From contig NZ_NSKC01000008.1 in assembly GCF_002286985.1 (NCBI RefSeq), positions 186,001 to 250,000 on the forward strand: 64,000 bases of DNA, in the 5' to 3' direction. Below the pieces are notes generated by a model, which saw nothing but the letters and a program-made list of their open reading frames with translations, did no database searches and was not told where the DNA came from. Position 1 is the first letter of the stretch. Each line of letters begins with the position of its first letter. This stretch comes from Halorubrum salipaludis (GTDB taxonomy: Archaea > Halobacteriota > Halobacteria > Halobacteriales > Haloferacaceae). Below, in pieces: positions 7,286 through 16,665 of the stretch. The position numbers were made by a program, and so were the translations under genes.

Positions 7286-10225
7286 ATGAGTACAGTCGGT
7301 ACAATTCGCGTCCTCCACGTCGATGATGATCCGTCATTTGCTGATCTGGTCGCGACGTTTCTTGAGCGCGAACATGACAGGATCAACGTCCATACGGAAT
7401 CCGATCCGAGCGACGGGTTAGATCGCCTCGCCGAGCAGGAGTTCGATTGTGTCGTCTCTGATTACGATATGCCGAGTCGAAACGGAATTGAATTTCTCGA
7501 GGCCGTCCGCGATCGAAACCCCGACCTTCCCTTTATCCTCTTCACTGGGAAGGGGTCTGAAGAGATCGCTAGCGACGCGATATCAGCGGGTGTGACGGAC
7601 TATCTGCAAAAGGGATCGGGCACCAGCCAGTACGTCGTTCTCGCAAACCGGATTAGCAATGCCGTCGAGCAACATCGTGCTCGCCAAGTGGTTCAGGAAA
7701 CTGAACAGAAGCTCTCAGAACTCGCCGACCGGACGGATGATCTTTTATTCATGTTCAACGGTGACTGGAGTGAGCTGCTGTTCATCAATTCCGCGTACGA
7801 AGAGATCTGGGGCAGGTCGATCGCGGATCTCGAGGACGCCCCGAGTTCATTCTTGGACCTGATCCACCCTGAAGATCGACAGAAGGTCCGGCAGTCAATG
7901 GAACAGCTGTCGAACGGCAACTCCTCACAGATCGAGTATCGCGTCGTCCGCCCGGAGGGAGACTACCGATGGGTCCGCGGTGACTCCAAACCGGTTCTCA
8001 ACGAGCAAGGGGACGTCGTACGAATCGTCGGTCATGTCCGAGACATCACGGACCAGCGGGAGCGGGAGCTCCATCTCAAAACGATCATCGACAACCTTCC
8101 CGGGTACGTGTATCGCCACGAGTATGAATCGGAGTACCCGTTACAGTTCGTCAAAGGTGATGCCGAGTCGATTACTGGATATACGACGACTGAGTTGGAA
8201 GAGAACATTCGCCTCGCTGAGGAGATCATTCACCCTGACGATCGGGAGGACATCTGGACCGAGCTTCTCGAAGGCATCGAAGCGAGGGGCCGCTTCGATT
8301 CGACGTATCGCATCATTGCCAAAGACGGCGACGTTCGCTGGATTCGCGATCAGGGGACGTTGATTGAGGACCCTGCGACCGGGAACGAGGTGATCGACGG
8401 GTTCATCACCGATATCTCGTCGCAGATCGAACGAGAGCGACGACTTGAGCGACAGCAGACGTTCATGGATGAGAGCCTCGACGCGCTTCAAGACGTCTAC
8501 TACGTCGTCTCCGAAGACGGGGAGCTCATTCGTTGGAACGAGCGTGTCTCGGAGATCTCCGGCTACGCTGATTCGGAGCTTGATAACATCGATATCTCGG
8601 CGCTGTTCGTTGAAGAGCATCGGGAACGGATCACCGACAGTATCGACGAGGCGATACAGACGGGTGCTTCGACGACGCGAGCCGACGCACTCACCGTCGA
8701 TGGCGAACGAATCCCGTTCGAGTTTCGCAAGACCCGTGTCCGAGATCCGGTCCACGGGGAAGCAGTGGCAGTCGGGGTTGGCCGAGATATCTCTGAGCAA
8801 GTACAGCGCGAACGGGAACTCGAACGGATCCGTGATTTCTTCACCGAAGCTGAACAGTTAGGTGAGTTGGGCGCGTGGGAGTTTTCGACCGACGGGACCG
8901 TTGTGTGGACGGACGGAACTCGCCGAATCCACGACGTCGATCCCGAGTTCACGCCGACGCTCGAGGAGGCGCTTGAATTCTTCCATCCCGAGGATCGAGA
9001 GACGATCGAGCAGGCCGTCACCACCGCGCTCGAACGTGGCGAGTCGTACGAGGCGGATCTCCGGATTAATACTGCTGAAGGTGACCAGCGCTGGATTCGG
9101 ACCCGTGCGAAGGTGCTCGACGGGGCAGACCCGCGAACTGTGCGGGGGTTCGTACAAAACATTACAGCGCAAAAAGAGCGCGAACAGGAGCTACAGACCG
9201 CTCACGCCCAATTGGAGAACGCGATCGAGGCGGGTGCACTCGGAACGTGGGAGTGGCACATCCAAGAGGATCGAGTTGTTGTCGACCGTGAATTCGCGAA
9301 CACGTTTGACGTGGACCCGGATCGTGCACAAGACGGCGTCGAACTCAACGAGTTCGTTTCGTCGATTCACACCGCCGACCGTGACCGGGTGGAAGCCGAG
9401 ATCGATGAGACTGTGGAAACGTGTGGTGACTTCGAATCCGAATACCGAGTGTTGGACGCCGATGGCGACGTCCGCTGGGTGCTCGCACGCGGAACCGTCA
9501 ACGGCGATGCAGACGGGACGCCGCTGAGCTTCCCCGGCGTACTTATCGACATTACCGAACGGAAGCGGATGGAACGGGAGTTACACCAACAGAACGAGCG
9601 CCTCAACGAATTCGCCGGCGTGGTTAGCCACGATCTCCGAAGCCCCCTCAGCGTGATCGAAGGTCGGGTCGAACTCGCCAGGGGGGACGGTGAAAACGAG
9701 CATCTCCCGGCGATCGAATCCGCCGTTGACCGAATGAATCGGATCATCGAGGATCTGCTCTGGTTAGCTCGTGAGGGACGGGATATTGGATCGTTAGAGC
9801 CCGTGTCGCTTCGAGATACTGTCGAGGATGCATGGGCGATCGTCGGTGATCCCGCTGCCGACGCCACGATGAACTACGGAGACGAAGACGGTGACCGGGG
9901 ACTGATCAAAGCGGACTCGGATCGCCTTACGCAACTCCTCGAGAATCTCTTCCGGAACGCGATCGAGCACGGGGGCGACGACGTGAGGGTGACCGTCGGC
10001 TTCGTCGATGACGGGTTCTACGTCGAAGACGACGGGCCGGGGATTCCGGACGATGACCGCGACACGGTCTTCGAAGCGGGGTACTCAACGGCTGAGTCCG
10101 GAACCGGGTTCGGATTGCGGATCGTCAAACAGATCGTTGAGGCCCACGGCTGGGAGATTCGCGTGACCAGAGGTCGCGACGGCGGTGCGCGCTTCGAGGT
10201 CACCGGCGTGGAGTTCGACGGGTGA
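7286..10225 (+). CDS. Hybrid sensor histidine kinase: receiver, multiple PAS domains, HisKA, HATPase
   Basis: 979 residues. Residues about 6-122 form a receiver with phosphoacceptor D59 (CVVSDYDMP). Then come about five PAS/PAC units (first near 143-260, then about 265-380, 390-505, 515-635 and 640-760), marked by HPEDR and repeated VRGFVQNIT/VGVGRDIS-like ends. The dimerisation/phosphotransfer helix has H782 in VVSHDLRSPLS. The ATPase shows N box LFRNAIEHG, G1 DDGPGIPDDD and G2 SGTGFGLRIVKQ. There are no membrane segments, so it is a cytoplasmic sensor. Codons use A/T at third positions far more than the neighbours, suggesting recent transfer. It directly follows repeat copy 1. The signal is unknown. 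Confidence 0.92.
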   Translation: MSTVGTIRVLHVDDDPSFADLVATFLEREHDRINVHTESDPSDGLDRLAEQEFDCVVSDYDMPSRNGIEFLEAVRDRNPDLPFILFTGKGSEEIASDAISAGVTDYLQKGSGTSQYVVLANRISNAVEQHRARQVVQETEQKLSELADRTDDLLFMFNGDWSELLFINSAYEEIWGRSIADLEDAPSSFLDLIHPEDRQKVRQSMEQLSNGNSSQIEYRVVRPEGDYRWVRGDSKPVLNEQGDVVRIVGHVRDITDQRERELHLKTIIDNLPGYVYRHEYESEYPLQFVKGDAESITGYTTTELEENIRLAEEIIHPDDREDIWTELLEGIEARGRFDSTYRIIAKDGDVRWIRDQGTLIEDPATGNEVIDGFITDISSQIERERRLERQQTFMDESLDALQDVYYVVSEDGELIRWNERVSEISGYADSELDNIDISALFVEEHRERITDSIDEAIQTGASTTRADALTVDGERIPFEFRKTRVRDPVHGEAVAVGVGRDISEQVQRERELERIRDFFTEAEQLGELGAWEFSTDGTVVWTDGTRRIHDVDPEFTPTLEEALEFFHPEDRETIEQAVTTALERGESYEADLRINTAEGDQRWIRTRAKVLDGADPRTVRGFVQNITAQKEREQELQTAHAQLENAIEAGALGTWEWHIQEDRVVVDREFANTFDVDPDRAQDGVELNEFVSSIHTADRDRVEAEIDETVETCGDFESEYRVLDADGDVRWVLARGTVNGDADGTPLSFPGVLIDITERKRMERELHQQNERLNEFAGVVSHDLRSPLSVIEGRVELARGDGENEHLPAIESAVDRMNRIIEDLLWLAREGRDIGSLEPVSLRDTVEDAWAIVGDPAADATMNYGDEDGDRGLIKADSDRLTQLLENLFRNAIEHGGDDVRVTVGFVDDGFYVEDDGPGIPDDDRDTVFEAGYSTAESGTGFGLRIVKQIVEAHGWEIRVTRGRDGGARFEVTGVEFDG

Positions 10226-10364
10226 CACGGCTCCGCGCGGACACCGAACGGCTGCCGCATGCGCTCGGGTTCCGCCGTCGGGTTCGAAGAACGCGCGAAA
10301 TGCACGCGCTCAGCGTCACGCCCGAACTAGTGCGCTTTTGAACGCGGGGGACCTCGGTGCGGGT

Positions 10365-11597
10365 ATGACCGATACGCTCAGGCTCGCCACGCGCGGGTCG
10401 GACCTGGCGCTCCGGCAGGCCGGGACCGTCCGCGACGCCCTGTCGAGCCGCCGCCGCGACGTGGAGCTCCGGCGCGTCGAGACCCGCGGCGACCAGATCC
10501 CGGACGAGATGATCCATCGCCTCGGCAAGACCGGCGCCTTCGTCCGCGCGCTCGACGAGGAGGTGCTCGACGGCGACGCCGACCTCGCCGTCCACTCCCT
10601 GAAGGACGTGCCCACCGAGGGGATGGACGATATGGTCGTCGCCGGCGTCCCCGAGCGCGCGCCCTCCGGCGACGTGCTCGTCCACCCCGACGGGCTCGGC
10701 ATCGAGGACCTCCCGTCGGGCTCCGTCGTCGGGACCGGGTCGCTCCGCCGGACCGCCCAGATCAAGGCCGCGCGGCCGGACCTCGTGGTGGAGCCCCTCC
10801 GGGGCAACGTCGACACCCGGATCGAGAAGCTCCTCGCGCCCGGCCTGCAGGCGGAACACGAGCGCCGCCTGATCGCCTCGGGCGAGGCGCGCGCGGCGAC
10901 GGCGGACGAGGGCGGTGAGGGCGGTGAGGACGGCGACGCCGACGAGCCGAACTGGGACGCGCTGAGCGACGGCGACGCCGACGGCGACGCAGAAGCGGGA
11001 GACGATGACGAGGAGTTCGACGAGAGCGTCGAGGAGTGGTTCGACTCGCTGTCGGATCTCGAACGCTCGGCGATGGAGCGGAAAGTGGAGACGGAGTACG
11101 ACGCCATCGTGCTCGCGGAGGCCGGGCTCCGGCGCTCGGAGCTGTTCTACGAGGTCCCCACGACCCGGCTCCCCCGCGAGGAGTTCGTCCCCGCGGCCGG
11201 GCAGGGCGCCATCGCCGTCACCGCGACCGACCCCGACGTGATCGAGGCGGTGCGCTCCGCGGTCGACCACCCGCGGACCCGGGTGGCGGTCACCGTCGAG
11301 CGCACGATCCTCGGCGAGCTCAACGGGGGCTGTGTCGCCCCGATCGGCGTCTCGGCGCTCGTGCAGGGCGAGCACGTCCACACGCGCGTCCGGGTGCTCT
11401 CGACCGACGGCACCGAGGAGGTGGCCGACACCCGCGACCTCCCGATCCGGTCGCACGCGAAGGCCGCGGAGGAGTTCGCGGCCGACCTCGCCGACCGGGG
11501 CGCCGCGGACCTGATCGCGGCCGCCCGCGAGGAGACCGAGGCGGAGGCCGACGAGGGCACACGGGAGGGGACGGAGGAGGAAGCGGACGATGAGTGA
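10365..11597 (+). CDS. hemC: Porphobilinogen deaminase (hydroxymethylbilane synthase)
   Basis: 410 residues from ATG 10365 (MTDTLRLATRGSDLALRQAG); a TATA-like CTTTTGAA lies about 24-30 bp before it. It condenses four porphobilinogen molecules into hydroxymethylbilane. Family motifs: GDQIPDEMIHRLGKTGAFVR, HSLKDVPT, GTGSLRR, RGNVDTRIEKL and the dipyrromethane-binding cysteine C323 in LNGGCVAPIG. It is longer than bacterial HemC because of a very acidic insertion at about residues 178-226 and an acidic C-terminal tail. It overlaps the next gene by 8 bp, and hemD follows, so the three form one operon. Confidence 0.95.
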   Translation: MTDTLRLATRGSDLALRQAGTVRDALSSRRRDVELRRVETRGDQIPDEMIHRLGKTGAFVRALDEEVLDGDADLAVHSLKDVPTEGMDDMVVAGVPERAPSGDVLVHPDGLGIEDLPSGSVVGTGSLRRTAQIKAARPDLVVEPLRGNVDTRIEKLLAPGLQAEHERRLIASGEARAATADEGGEGGEDGDADEPNWDALSDGDADGDAEAGDDDEEFDESVEEWFDSLSDLERSAMERKVETEYDAIVLAEAGLRRSELFYEVPTTRLPREEFVPAAGQGAIAVTATDPDVIEAVRSAVDHPRTRVAVTVERTILGELNGGCVAPIGVSALVQGEHVHTRVRVLSTDGTEEVADTRDLPIRSHAKAAEEFAADLADRGAADLIAAAREETEAEADEGTREGTEEEADDE

Positions 11598-12447
11598 GAG
11601 CGACGACGCGACGACGCCGGGCGAGGAGCGAGCCGCCGACGATGTCGGCACCGTCTACCTCGTCGGCTCCGGCCCGGGCGACCCGGACCTCCTGACGGTG
11701 AAGGCCGCCGACCTGATCGAGTCGGCCGACGTGGTGCTCCACGACAAGCTCCCCGGCCCGGAGATCCTCGGGCGGATTCCTGACGAGAAGCGCGAGGACG
11801 TGGGGAAACGCGCCGGCGGCGAGTGGACCCCGCAAGAGTACACGAACCGCCGGCTCGTCGAGCTGGCGCGGGAGGGGAAGTCGGTCGTCCGCCTGAAGGG
11901 CGGCGACCCGTTCGTCTTCGGGCGCGGCGGCGAAGAGGCCGAACATCTCGCCGAGGCGGGGATTCCCTTCGAGGTCGTCCCCGGCGTCACCTCCGCGATC
12001 GGGGGCCCTGCGGTCGCCGGGATCCCGGTGACGCACCGCGACCACGCCTCCTCCGTCTCCTTCGTCACGGGCCACGAGGACCCGACGAAGGAGGAGTCGG
12101 CGGTCGACTGGGACGCGCTCGCCGCGACCGGCGGCACCATCGTCGTGCTGATGGGCGTCGGCAAGCTCCCGGCGTACACCGCGGAGCTCCGCGACGCCGG
12201 GCTCGACGGCGACACCCCGGTCGCGCTGGTCGAGCGCGCGACGTGGCCCGACATGCGCGTCGCGACCGGCACCCTCGACACCATCGTCGAGGCCCGGGAC
12301 GAGGCCGGGATCGAGCCGCCCGCGGTCACCGTGATCGGCGACGTGGCCGCGACGCGCGACCGCGTGCTGGAGTTCCTCCGGAACGACCGCGAGGGGGGAA
12401 GCGACCGCGAGGGGGGAAGCAACCGCGAGCGGGGTGACGACGCGTGA
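11590..12447 (+). CDS. cobA: Uroporphyrinogen-III C-methyltransferase (SUMT)
   Basis: 285 residues; the ATG at 11590 lies inside the end of hemC. It methylates uroporphyrinogen III at C2 and C7 to precorrin-2, the branch to sirohaem and cobalamin. Motifs: YLVGSGPGDPDLLTVKA near residue 20, VRLKGGDPFVFGRGGEE, and the SAM-binding PGVTSAIGGPA. The C-terminal end carries a short direct repeat, DREGGSDREGGSNRERG, matching a duplicated 18-bp DNA unit near 12385-12420. It ends in a 4-bp GTGA overlap with hemD, showing translational coupling. Confidence 0.93.
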   Translation: MSESDDATTPGEERAADDVGTVYLVGSGPGDPDLLTVKAADLIESADVVLHDKLPGPEILGRIPDEKREDVGKRAGGEWTPQEYTNRRLVELAREGKSVVRLKGGDPFVFGRGGEEAEHLAEAGIPFEVVPGVTSAIGGPAVAGIPVTHRDHASSVSFVTGHEDPTKEESAVDWDALAATGGTIVVLMGVGKLPAYTAELRDAGLDGDTPVALVERATWPDMRVATGTLDTIVEARDEAGIEPPAVTVIGDVAATRDRVLEFLRNDREGGSDREGGSNRERGDDA

Positions 12448-13205
12448 GCGACGAGCCGGAGGCGGCCGGCGCCGCCACCCCCCCGAGCGTCGCGGTCTTC
12501 CGCCCGGCCGACGAGCGGATCGACGACGCGGCGGAACTGCTGAGGTCGCTCGGCGCCGCCCCCGTCGCCGACCCGATGCTCGCGGTCGAGCCGACCGGGG
12601 CGACCCCCGGCGACGCGCCGACCGTCGTCCTCACGAGCAAGACGGGCGTCGAGCTCGCCGCCGAGGCGGGCTGGGAACCCGGCGACGCAGTCCTCGTCGC
12701 CATCGGCCCCGCGACCGCGGACGCGGCCCGCGAGGCGGGGTGGACCGTCGATCTCGTGCCGGACGAGTACACCTCGGCGGGGTTGGTCGAAGCGCTCTCG
12801 GGGCGCGTCGACGGCGAGCGCGTCGAGGTGGCGCGCTCCGACCACGGGAGCGACGTGCTCTTGGACGGGCTCCGCGAGGCCGGCGCGACCGTGACCGAGA
12901 CGGTGCTGTACCGGCTGACGCGCCCGGAGGACGCCGGCGAGTCCGCGGCGCTGGCCGCCGCGGGCGACCTCGACGCCGCCGCGTTCACCTCGTCGCTCAC
13001 GGTGACCCACTTCCTCGACGCCGCCGAGGAGCGCGGGATCCGCGAGGCGGCGGTCGACGGACTGAACGACGCGGTCGTGGGCGCGATCGGGCCGCCGACC
13101 GCGGAGACGGCCGCCGAACACGGGATCGACGTCGACGTGGTCCCCGACGACGCCGACTTCGAGGCGCTCGCGCGGGCCGTCGCCGAGGCGGTCGGCAGGG
13201 ACTGA
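12444..13205 (+). CDS. hemD: Uroporphyrinogen-III synthase
   Basis: 253 residues from GTG 12444, chosen because it overlaps the preceding stop (GTGA). It cyclises hydroxymethylbilane to uroporphyrinogen III. HemD sequences are poorly conserved, but the pattern fits: PTVVLTSKTGVELAAEAGW, VAIGPATADAAREAGW, VARSDHGSDVLLDGLREAG, VTETVLYRLTRP, and AAFTSSLTVTHFLDA. Position directly after hemC and SUMT supports the call. HemC feeds it and SUMT uses its product. Confidence 0.9.
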   Translation: MSDEPEAAGAATPPSVAVFRPADERIDDAAELLRSLGAAPVADPMLAVEPTGATPGDAPTVVLTSKTGVELAAEAGWEPGDAVLVAIGPATADAAREAGWTVDLVPDEYTSAGLVEALSGRVDGERVEVARSDHGSDVLLDGLREAGATVTETVLYRLTRPEDAGESAALAAAGDLDAAAFTSSLTVTHFLDAAEERGIREAAVDGLNDAVVGAIGPPTAETAAEHGIDVDVVPDDADFEALARAVAEAVGRD

Positions 13206-13530
13206 CAGGGCGGACGCGACGGAGCCGCCGACCGCCTCGGCGACGCGAACGAGCGAGTGACGACGGACGGGAGGAGCGACGATCGATCGGACGACGGACC
13301 GGACGATTCCGGGACGGTCGACCCGGCGATGTTCCGGACGATTCTCGGGACGGCGAGAAGTCTCACGACCGATACTGAGACACAGATCGGTTATCGGATC
13401 GGGGAAACGGGGAGAAATTCGCGTGTAAGCCCTGTTCGAGCGCGATCTGAGTCTCCTCTATCACCCCATTATTATCAAATTTGATATCTAACCCCGCACA
13501 TTTATCAGCCAACAGGTGAGAACTGATAGC
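13206..13530. other. Intergenic region with palindrome and promoter-like DNA
   Basis: No gene is supported. The right half is AT-rich and includes a perfect 14-bp palindrome (13473-13486) and a TATA-like ATTTATCA (13499-13506) placed for the gene starting at 13531. Confidence 0.45.
13473..13486. promoter_or_regulatory. Perfect palindrome TATCAAATTTGATA, possible operator
   Basis: A 14-bp perfect dyad about 45 bp before the ATG at 13531 and just upstream of the TATA-like box at 13499. Its place at or before the BRE/TATA region would suit a transcriptional regulator site. The regulator is unknown. Confidence 0.35.
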
Positions 13531-13929
13531 ATGGAACCGAGCGAGCGATGGTCGATCCGGGTCGACGACGGGGTGCTCGTCGTCGAGCTCCCGCACGGGA
13601 CGGGCCTCTCACCGTCGGACGGCGAGTCGCTGCTCGACCGATGGCGGACGCTCGCCGGCGAGCGACGGGTGAACGCCGTCGTGCTCGTCGTGCGGACGAC
13701 GCGCCCCTGCTCGGATGCCGGCCGTCGGACGCTCCGGCTCGCGGCGCGGGCCGCGGCCGACCGCGGCGTGACGCGGTTCGCGGTGGTGGCGGAGCGCCCC
13801 AAACGACAGTACCTCGAACGGACGATGGACGTCGAGGGGGTCGACGCCGAGCCGTTCAACGACGCCGCCGCCGCGATGCGGTGGGCGAAGTGCCCGTCGG
13901 AGCCGGCGGTGTCCGTCGTCACCGACTGA
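13531..13929 (+). CDS. Small STAS-like hypothetical protein
   Basis: 132 residues from ATG 13531, chosen over the in-frame ATG at 13516 because TATA spacing (ATTTATCA, 13499) fits a leaderless start here. The chain alternates strands and helices: SIRVDDGVLVVELP, VNAVVLVVRTTRPC, GVTRFAVVAERPKRQYLERT, ending with FNDAAAAMRWAK. That ending resembles the last helix of SpoIIAA-like STAS domains, but overall similarity is weak. It has no signal peptide or membrane segment. It converges with glmM. Function unknown. Confidence 0.6.
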   Translation: MEPSERWSIRVDDGVLVVELPHGTGLSPSDGESLLDRWRTLAGERRVNAVVLVVRTTRPCSDAGRRTLRLAARAAADRGVTRFAVVAERPKRQYLERTMDVEGVDAEPFNDAAAAMRWAKCPSEPAVSVVTD

Positions 13930-13994
13930 GCGGTCGCCGTCGCTGGTCGCTGGGACTTCACGAGTAACGGACACGAACGACCGTAATCGACTCC

Positions 13995-15356
13995 TTACCG
14001 CCCGCTCTCGACCGCGACGTACATGTCCGTCGCGAGCCGCTCGGCCCGGTCGGCGTCGGCGGACTCGGCGTAGATCCGGATCTTCGGTTCGGTGCCGGAG
14101 GGGCGCACGAGCACCCAGGCGTCCCCGTAGTCGAGCCGGTAGCCGTCGGTGGTGTTGGGCTCCGCGTCCGCCGTCTCGACGTAGGCCCGGGCCGCCGACA
14201 GCATCTCGTCGCGCTCGTCGTCGTCCGCGTACTCGACGTTGCGCCGCACGAAGTGGTAGTCGGCGTAGGGAGCGACCGCCTCGCTGACGGGGCCGTCGGC
14301 GGCCGCGAGCAGTTCGAGGAAGCGCGCGCCGATGTACGCGCCGTCCCGCGAGAGCCGGTACGGCGGGAAGAACACCCCGCCGTTCCCCTCGCCGGCGATA
14401 GGAACGTTCGTCCCCTCCGCGTGGAGTTCGCGGGTCCGCGTGATGATGTTCGTCGCCCCGATGGGCGTGAGCTCGAGGTCGGCGTCGTTGGCGTCGCAGA
14501 CGTCGACGAGCCGCTGGGAGACGTTCACCGCGCTGACGACGGCGTCGCCGGGTTCGAGACAGGCGTCCGCCATCGCCGCGAACGAGGTGTCGCCGTCGAC
14601 GAACGCCCCGGTCTCGTCGACGAACACCGCCCGGTCCGCGTCGCCGTCGTGGGCGATCCCCACGTCGGCGTCGGTGGTCGCGACGAGCCGCTGCAGGTCC
14701 GCGAGGTTCGCCGGGACCGGCTCCGACTGGCGACCGGGGAAGTGGCCGTCGGGGGTCGCGTTCACGGTCAGCACCTCGCAGCCGAGCTCGCGGTAGATCC
14801 GGGGCGAGGCCAGCGACGCCGCGCCGTGGCCGGGATCGACCGCGACCGTGAGGTCCGCGTCGGCGATCGCCTCGGCGTCGACCGCGTCGATCAGCTGGTC
14901 CGCGTAGTCGTCGACGACGCCCTCGACGCGCGTCGTGGCGCCCGCGTTCCGCCAGTCGGCGTGGTCGTAGTCGTCGTCGAGGACCCGGCGCTCGACGCGT
15001 TCGAGCACGTCGACCGACAGCTCCACGCCGTCGTCGCCGACGAGCTTGATTCCGTTGAACTCGGGCGGGTTGTGCGAGGCGGTGACGAGCACGCAGGGGA
15101 CGCCGGCGGACTCGCAGTAGTTGCCGACCGCGGGCGTCGGGACGACGCCGAGCCGGTCGACGTCGCAGCCGACCGCGGCCAGCCCGCTCGCGGCGGCGTT
15201 GGCGAACAGCTCGCCGGTGGTGCGGGTGTCCCGAGCGACGGCGACCCGGTCGGCGTCCCAGGTCGTGCCGGCGGCTTTCGCGATGTCGAGGACGAGCTCC
15301 GGCGTGAGATACCGGAGCGCGACCCCGCGAATGCCGCTGGATCCGAACAGCTCCAT
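13995..15356 (-). CDS. glmM: Phosphoglucosamine mutase/phosphomannomutase family
   Basis: 453 residues from ATG 15356 (MELFGSSGIRG). All active-site loops of the alpha-D-phosphohexomutase family are present: catalytic serine S94 in VTASHNPPEFNG, the Mg-binding loop HDGDADRAVF, sugar-binding GEGNGGVFF, and phosphate-binding VRPSGTEPKIRIY. It moves phosphate between C6 and C1 of a hexose or hexosamine. GlmM (glucosamine) is the likeliest substrate class by similarity, but phosphomannomutase or phosphoglucomutase activity cannot be excluded. Single gene; converges with the STAS-like gene. Confidence 0.85.
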   Translation of the reverse strand: MELFGSSGIRGVALRYLTPELVLDIAKAAGTTWDADRVAVARDTRTTGELFANAAASGLAAVGCDVDRLGVVPTPAVGNYCESAGVPCVLVTASHNPPEFNGIKLVGDDGVELSVDVLERVERRVLDDDYDHADWRNAGATTRVEGVVDDYADQLIDAVDAEAIADADLTVAVDPGHGAASLASPRIYRELGCEVLTVNATPDGHFPGRQSEPVPANLADLQRLVATTDADVGIAHDGDADRAVFVDETGAFVDGDTSFAAMADACLEPGDAVVSAVNVSQRLVDVCDANDADLELTPIGATNIITRTRELHAEGTNVPIAGEGNGGVFFPPYRLSRDGAYIGARFLELLAAADGPVSEAVAPYADYHFVRRNVEYADDDERDEMLSAARAYVETADAEPNTTDGYRLDYGDAWVLVRPSGTEPKIRIYAESADADRAERLATDMYVAVESGR

Positions 15357-15468
15357 GGGCGCCCATGCGCCGGCCGACGGGAAAGCGGTTCCGAACCGGG
15401 GCAGCGGCGGGACCCGGTGACACGGTCGACGCGTGCGGTTCAAACCCGTCGCGCCCGAACCGATCCGC

Positions 15469-16071
15469 ATGGAACGCACGCGACGGGATCTGTTGGCGAC
15501 GAGCGTGGCGACCCTCACCGCGGTCGGGTCGGTCGGCGTCGCCGGATGCCTCGACTTCGCCGCCGGCGACGGGCCGCAGGGGCCCGAGGGAGTTCCGGAG
15601 ACGCTGACCTGCGAGGACGACGCGTTCGTCCGGCTGACCGCGCCCTTCGACGAGCCGGTCGAGGGCACCGTCGTCGACGCCGCCGGGACGCGGTTCGAGC
15701 TGGCGACGGAGGGGAACGCCGAGACGTACGGCCAGTCGATGCGGCTCGTGTTCCGCAACACCGGCGACGAGCCCGCGACCGTCCTCGGCAAGCACGCCTA
15801 CTCGCTCCAGCGCGAGACGGGCGAGGGGTGGCTCGACGTTCGGGGATCGAGCTCCGGCGAGGCGGTCGAGCTCCCGCGGTCCGAGGAGACGCTCGATCCG
15901 AGCGGCGCGTACATCTGGTCGATCGACTTAGAGGAGGCGGCGATCGCGTCGGCGGTCCCCGATCGGGACCTCGAGGTGTGCCCGCCGCTCGGCGCCGGGA
16001 CGTATCGGTTCGTCTACTGGGGGATCCCCGACGCCCCGGCGCTCGGCGCCGAGTTCGAGCTGGTGGGGTAA
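15469..16071 (+). CDS. Tat-exported lipoprotein of unknown function
   Basis: 200 residues from ATG 15469. The signal sequence MERTRRDLLATS has a twin-arginine pair and ends in a lipobox (VAGC), so the mature protein is probably a lipid-anchored surface protein. The remainder is a beta-rich, immunoglobulin-like chain. The last part (LEVCPPLGAGTYRFVYWG) resembles the end of the lipoprotein at 30020-31234 (LRVCPDLQPGRYRFVFFG), and both have a WxDVRG element. The two are distant paralogues, and each ends beside a copy of the repeat element. Confidence 0.75.
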   Translation: MERTRRDLLATSVATLTAVGSVGVAGCLDFAAGDGPQGPEGVPETLTCEDDAFVRLTAPFDEPVEGTVVDAAGTRFELATEGNAETYGQSMRLVFRNTGDEPATVLGKHAYSLQRETGEGWLDVRGSSSGEAVELPRSEETLDPSGAYIWSIDLEEAAIASAVPDRDLEVCPPLGAGTYRFVYWGIPDAPALGAEFELVG

Positions 16072-16157
16072 GCGCCGAACTGGAGGGACGCGGATTCGGT
16101 GAAGGCTTCTTCTTCAGAGACATTTCGCGCGAAACGGAGGGGGTTAAAGAGCGATTC

Positions 16158-16665
16158 TTGATCGACTGCGGGAGTGAGTGTCGCACGTTGGTGATCTGGT
16201 TGTTTATAAGTGGGATTGAGGTGTTGCTGTCGGCTGTTTATAAGTGATCGATGTGCCCGCGGTGAAGACCTGTAAAGTCCCAGCCGATCACTTATAAACG
16301 GTTAACTGGAGATCGGCGGCGAGGACCTGCAAAGCCCCAGGCGTGAGGCGCCCAGACACTCGCTGCGCTCCTCGTCACTCGTTCCACTCGTTCCTGCGGT
16401 GCTTACATCGTCTCTGGGCGCCTCACGCCTGCCCCTTTGAGCCCCACCCCGCACAGCAACCGCAGCCTCACGCCCCCCCAGCCTCGTCGGCGGCTCCCGT
16501 TGGTCGCCGCCGACTCCCTCGTGCGGTCTCCTCGCGGACCTTCGGCCCGCTCGGAGGCGCACGCCACCGCGGCGTCCTTTATAAGCGATCGTCGCCGCAG
16601 CTCACGTCTGTTTAAATACTCTATCACCACCGCCGATCTGCAACACTCACTCCCGCCATCACTCA
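16158..16665 (-). repeat. Structured multi-copy element, copy 2 (intact, extra tail unit)
   Basis: Same family as copy 1 in reverse orientation. Inverted repeats: GCGGGAGTGAGTGTCGCA from 16168, and its counterpart ending at 16656, with TTGATCGA-like outer extensions. Hairpin 3 arms (16338-16356 and 16413-16431) are the same sequence as copy 1; hairpin 2 arms are 16486-16494 and 16506-16514. Unlike copy 1, the segment with the CTGGGGCTTTG box and TTATAA is partly duplicated (around 16258-16335), which lengthens the element. It fills the gap between the convergent lipoprotein and ATPase genes. Confidence 0.85.

Noticed and set aside
15432-15465. tRNA-like T-loop sequence (GGTTCAAACCC)
   Set aside because: No acceptor, D or anticodon arms can be folded around it, and it lies just before a lipoprotein start codon.
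13609-15795. 728-codon minus-strand open frame over the glmM region
   Set aside because: Shadow of glmM in another frame; no domain and Arg-rich composition, while glmM has all active-site motifs.
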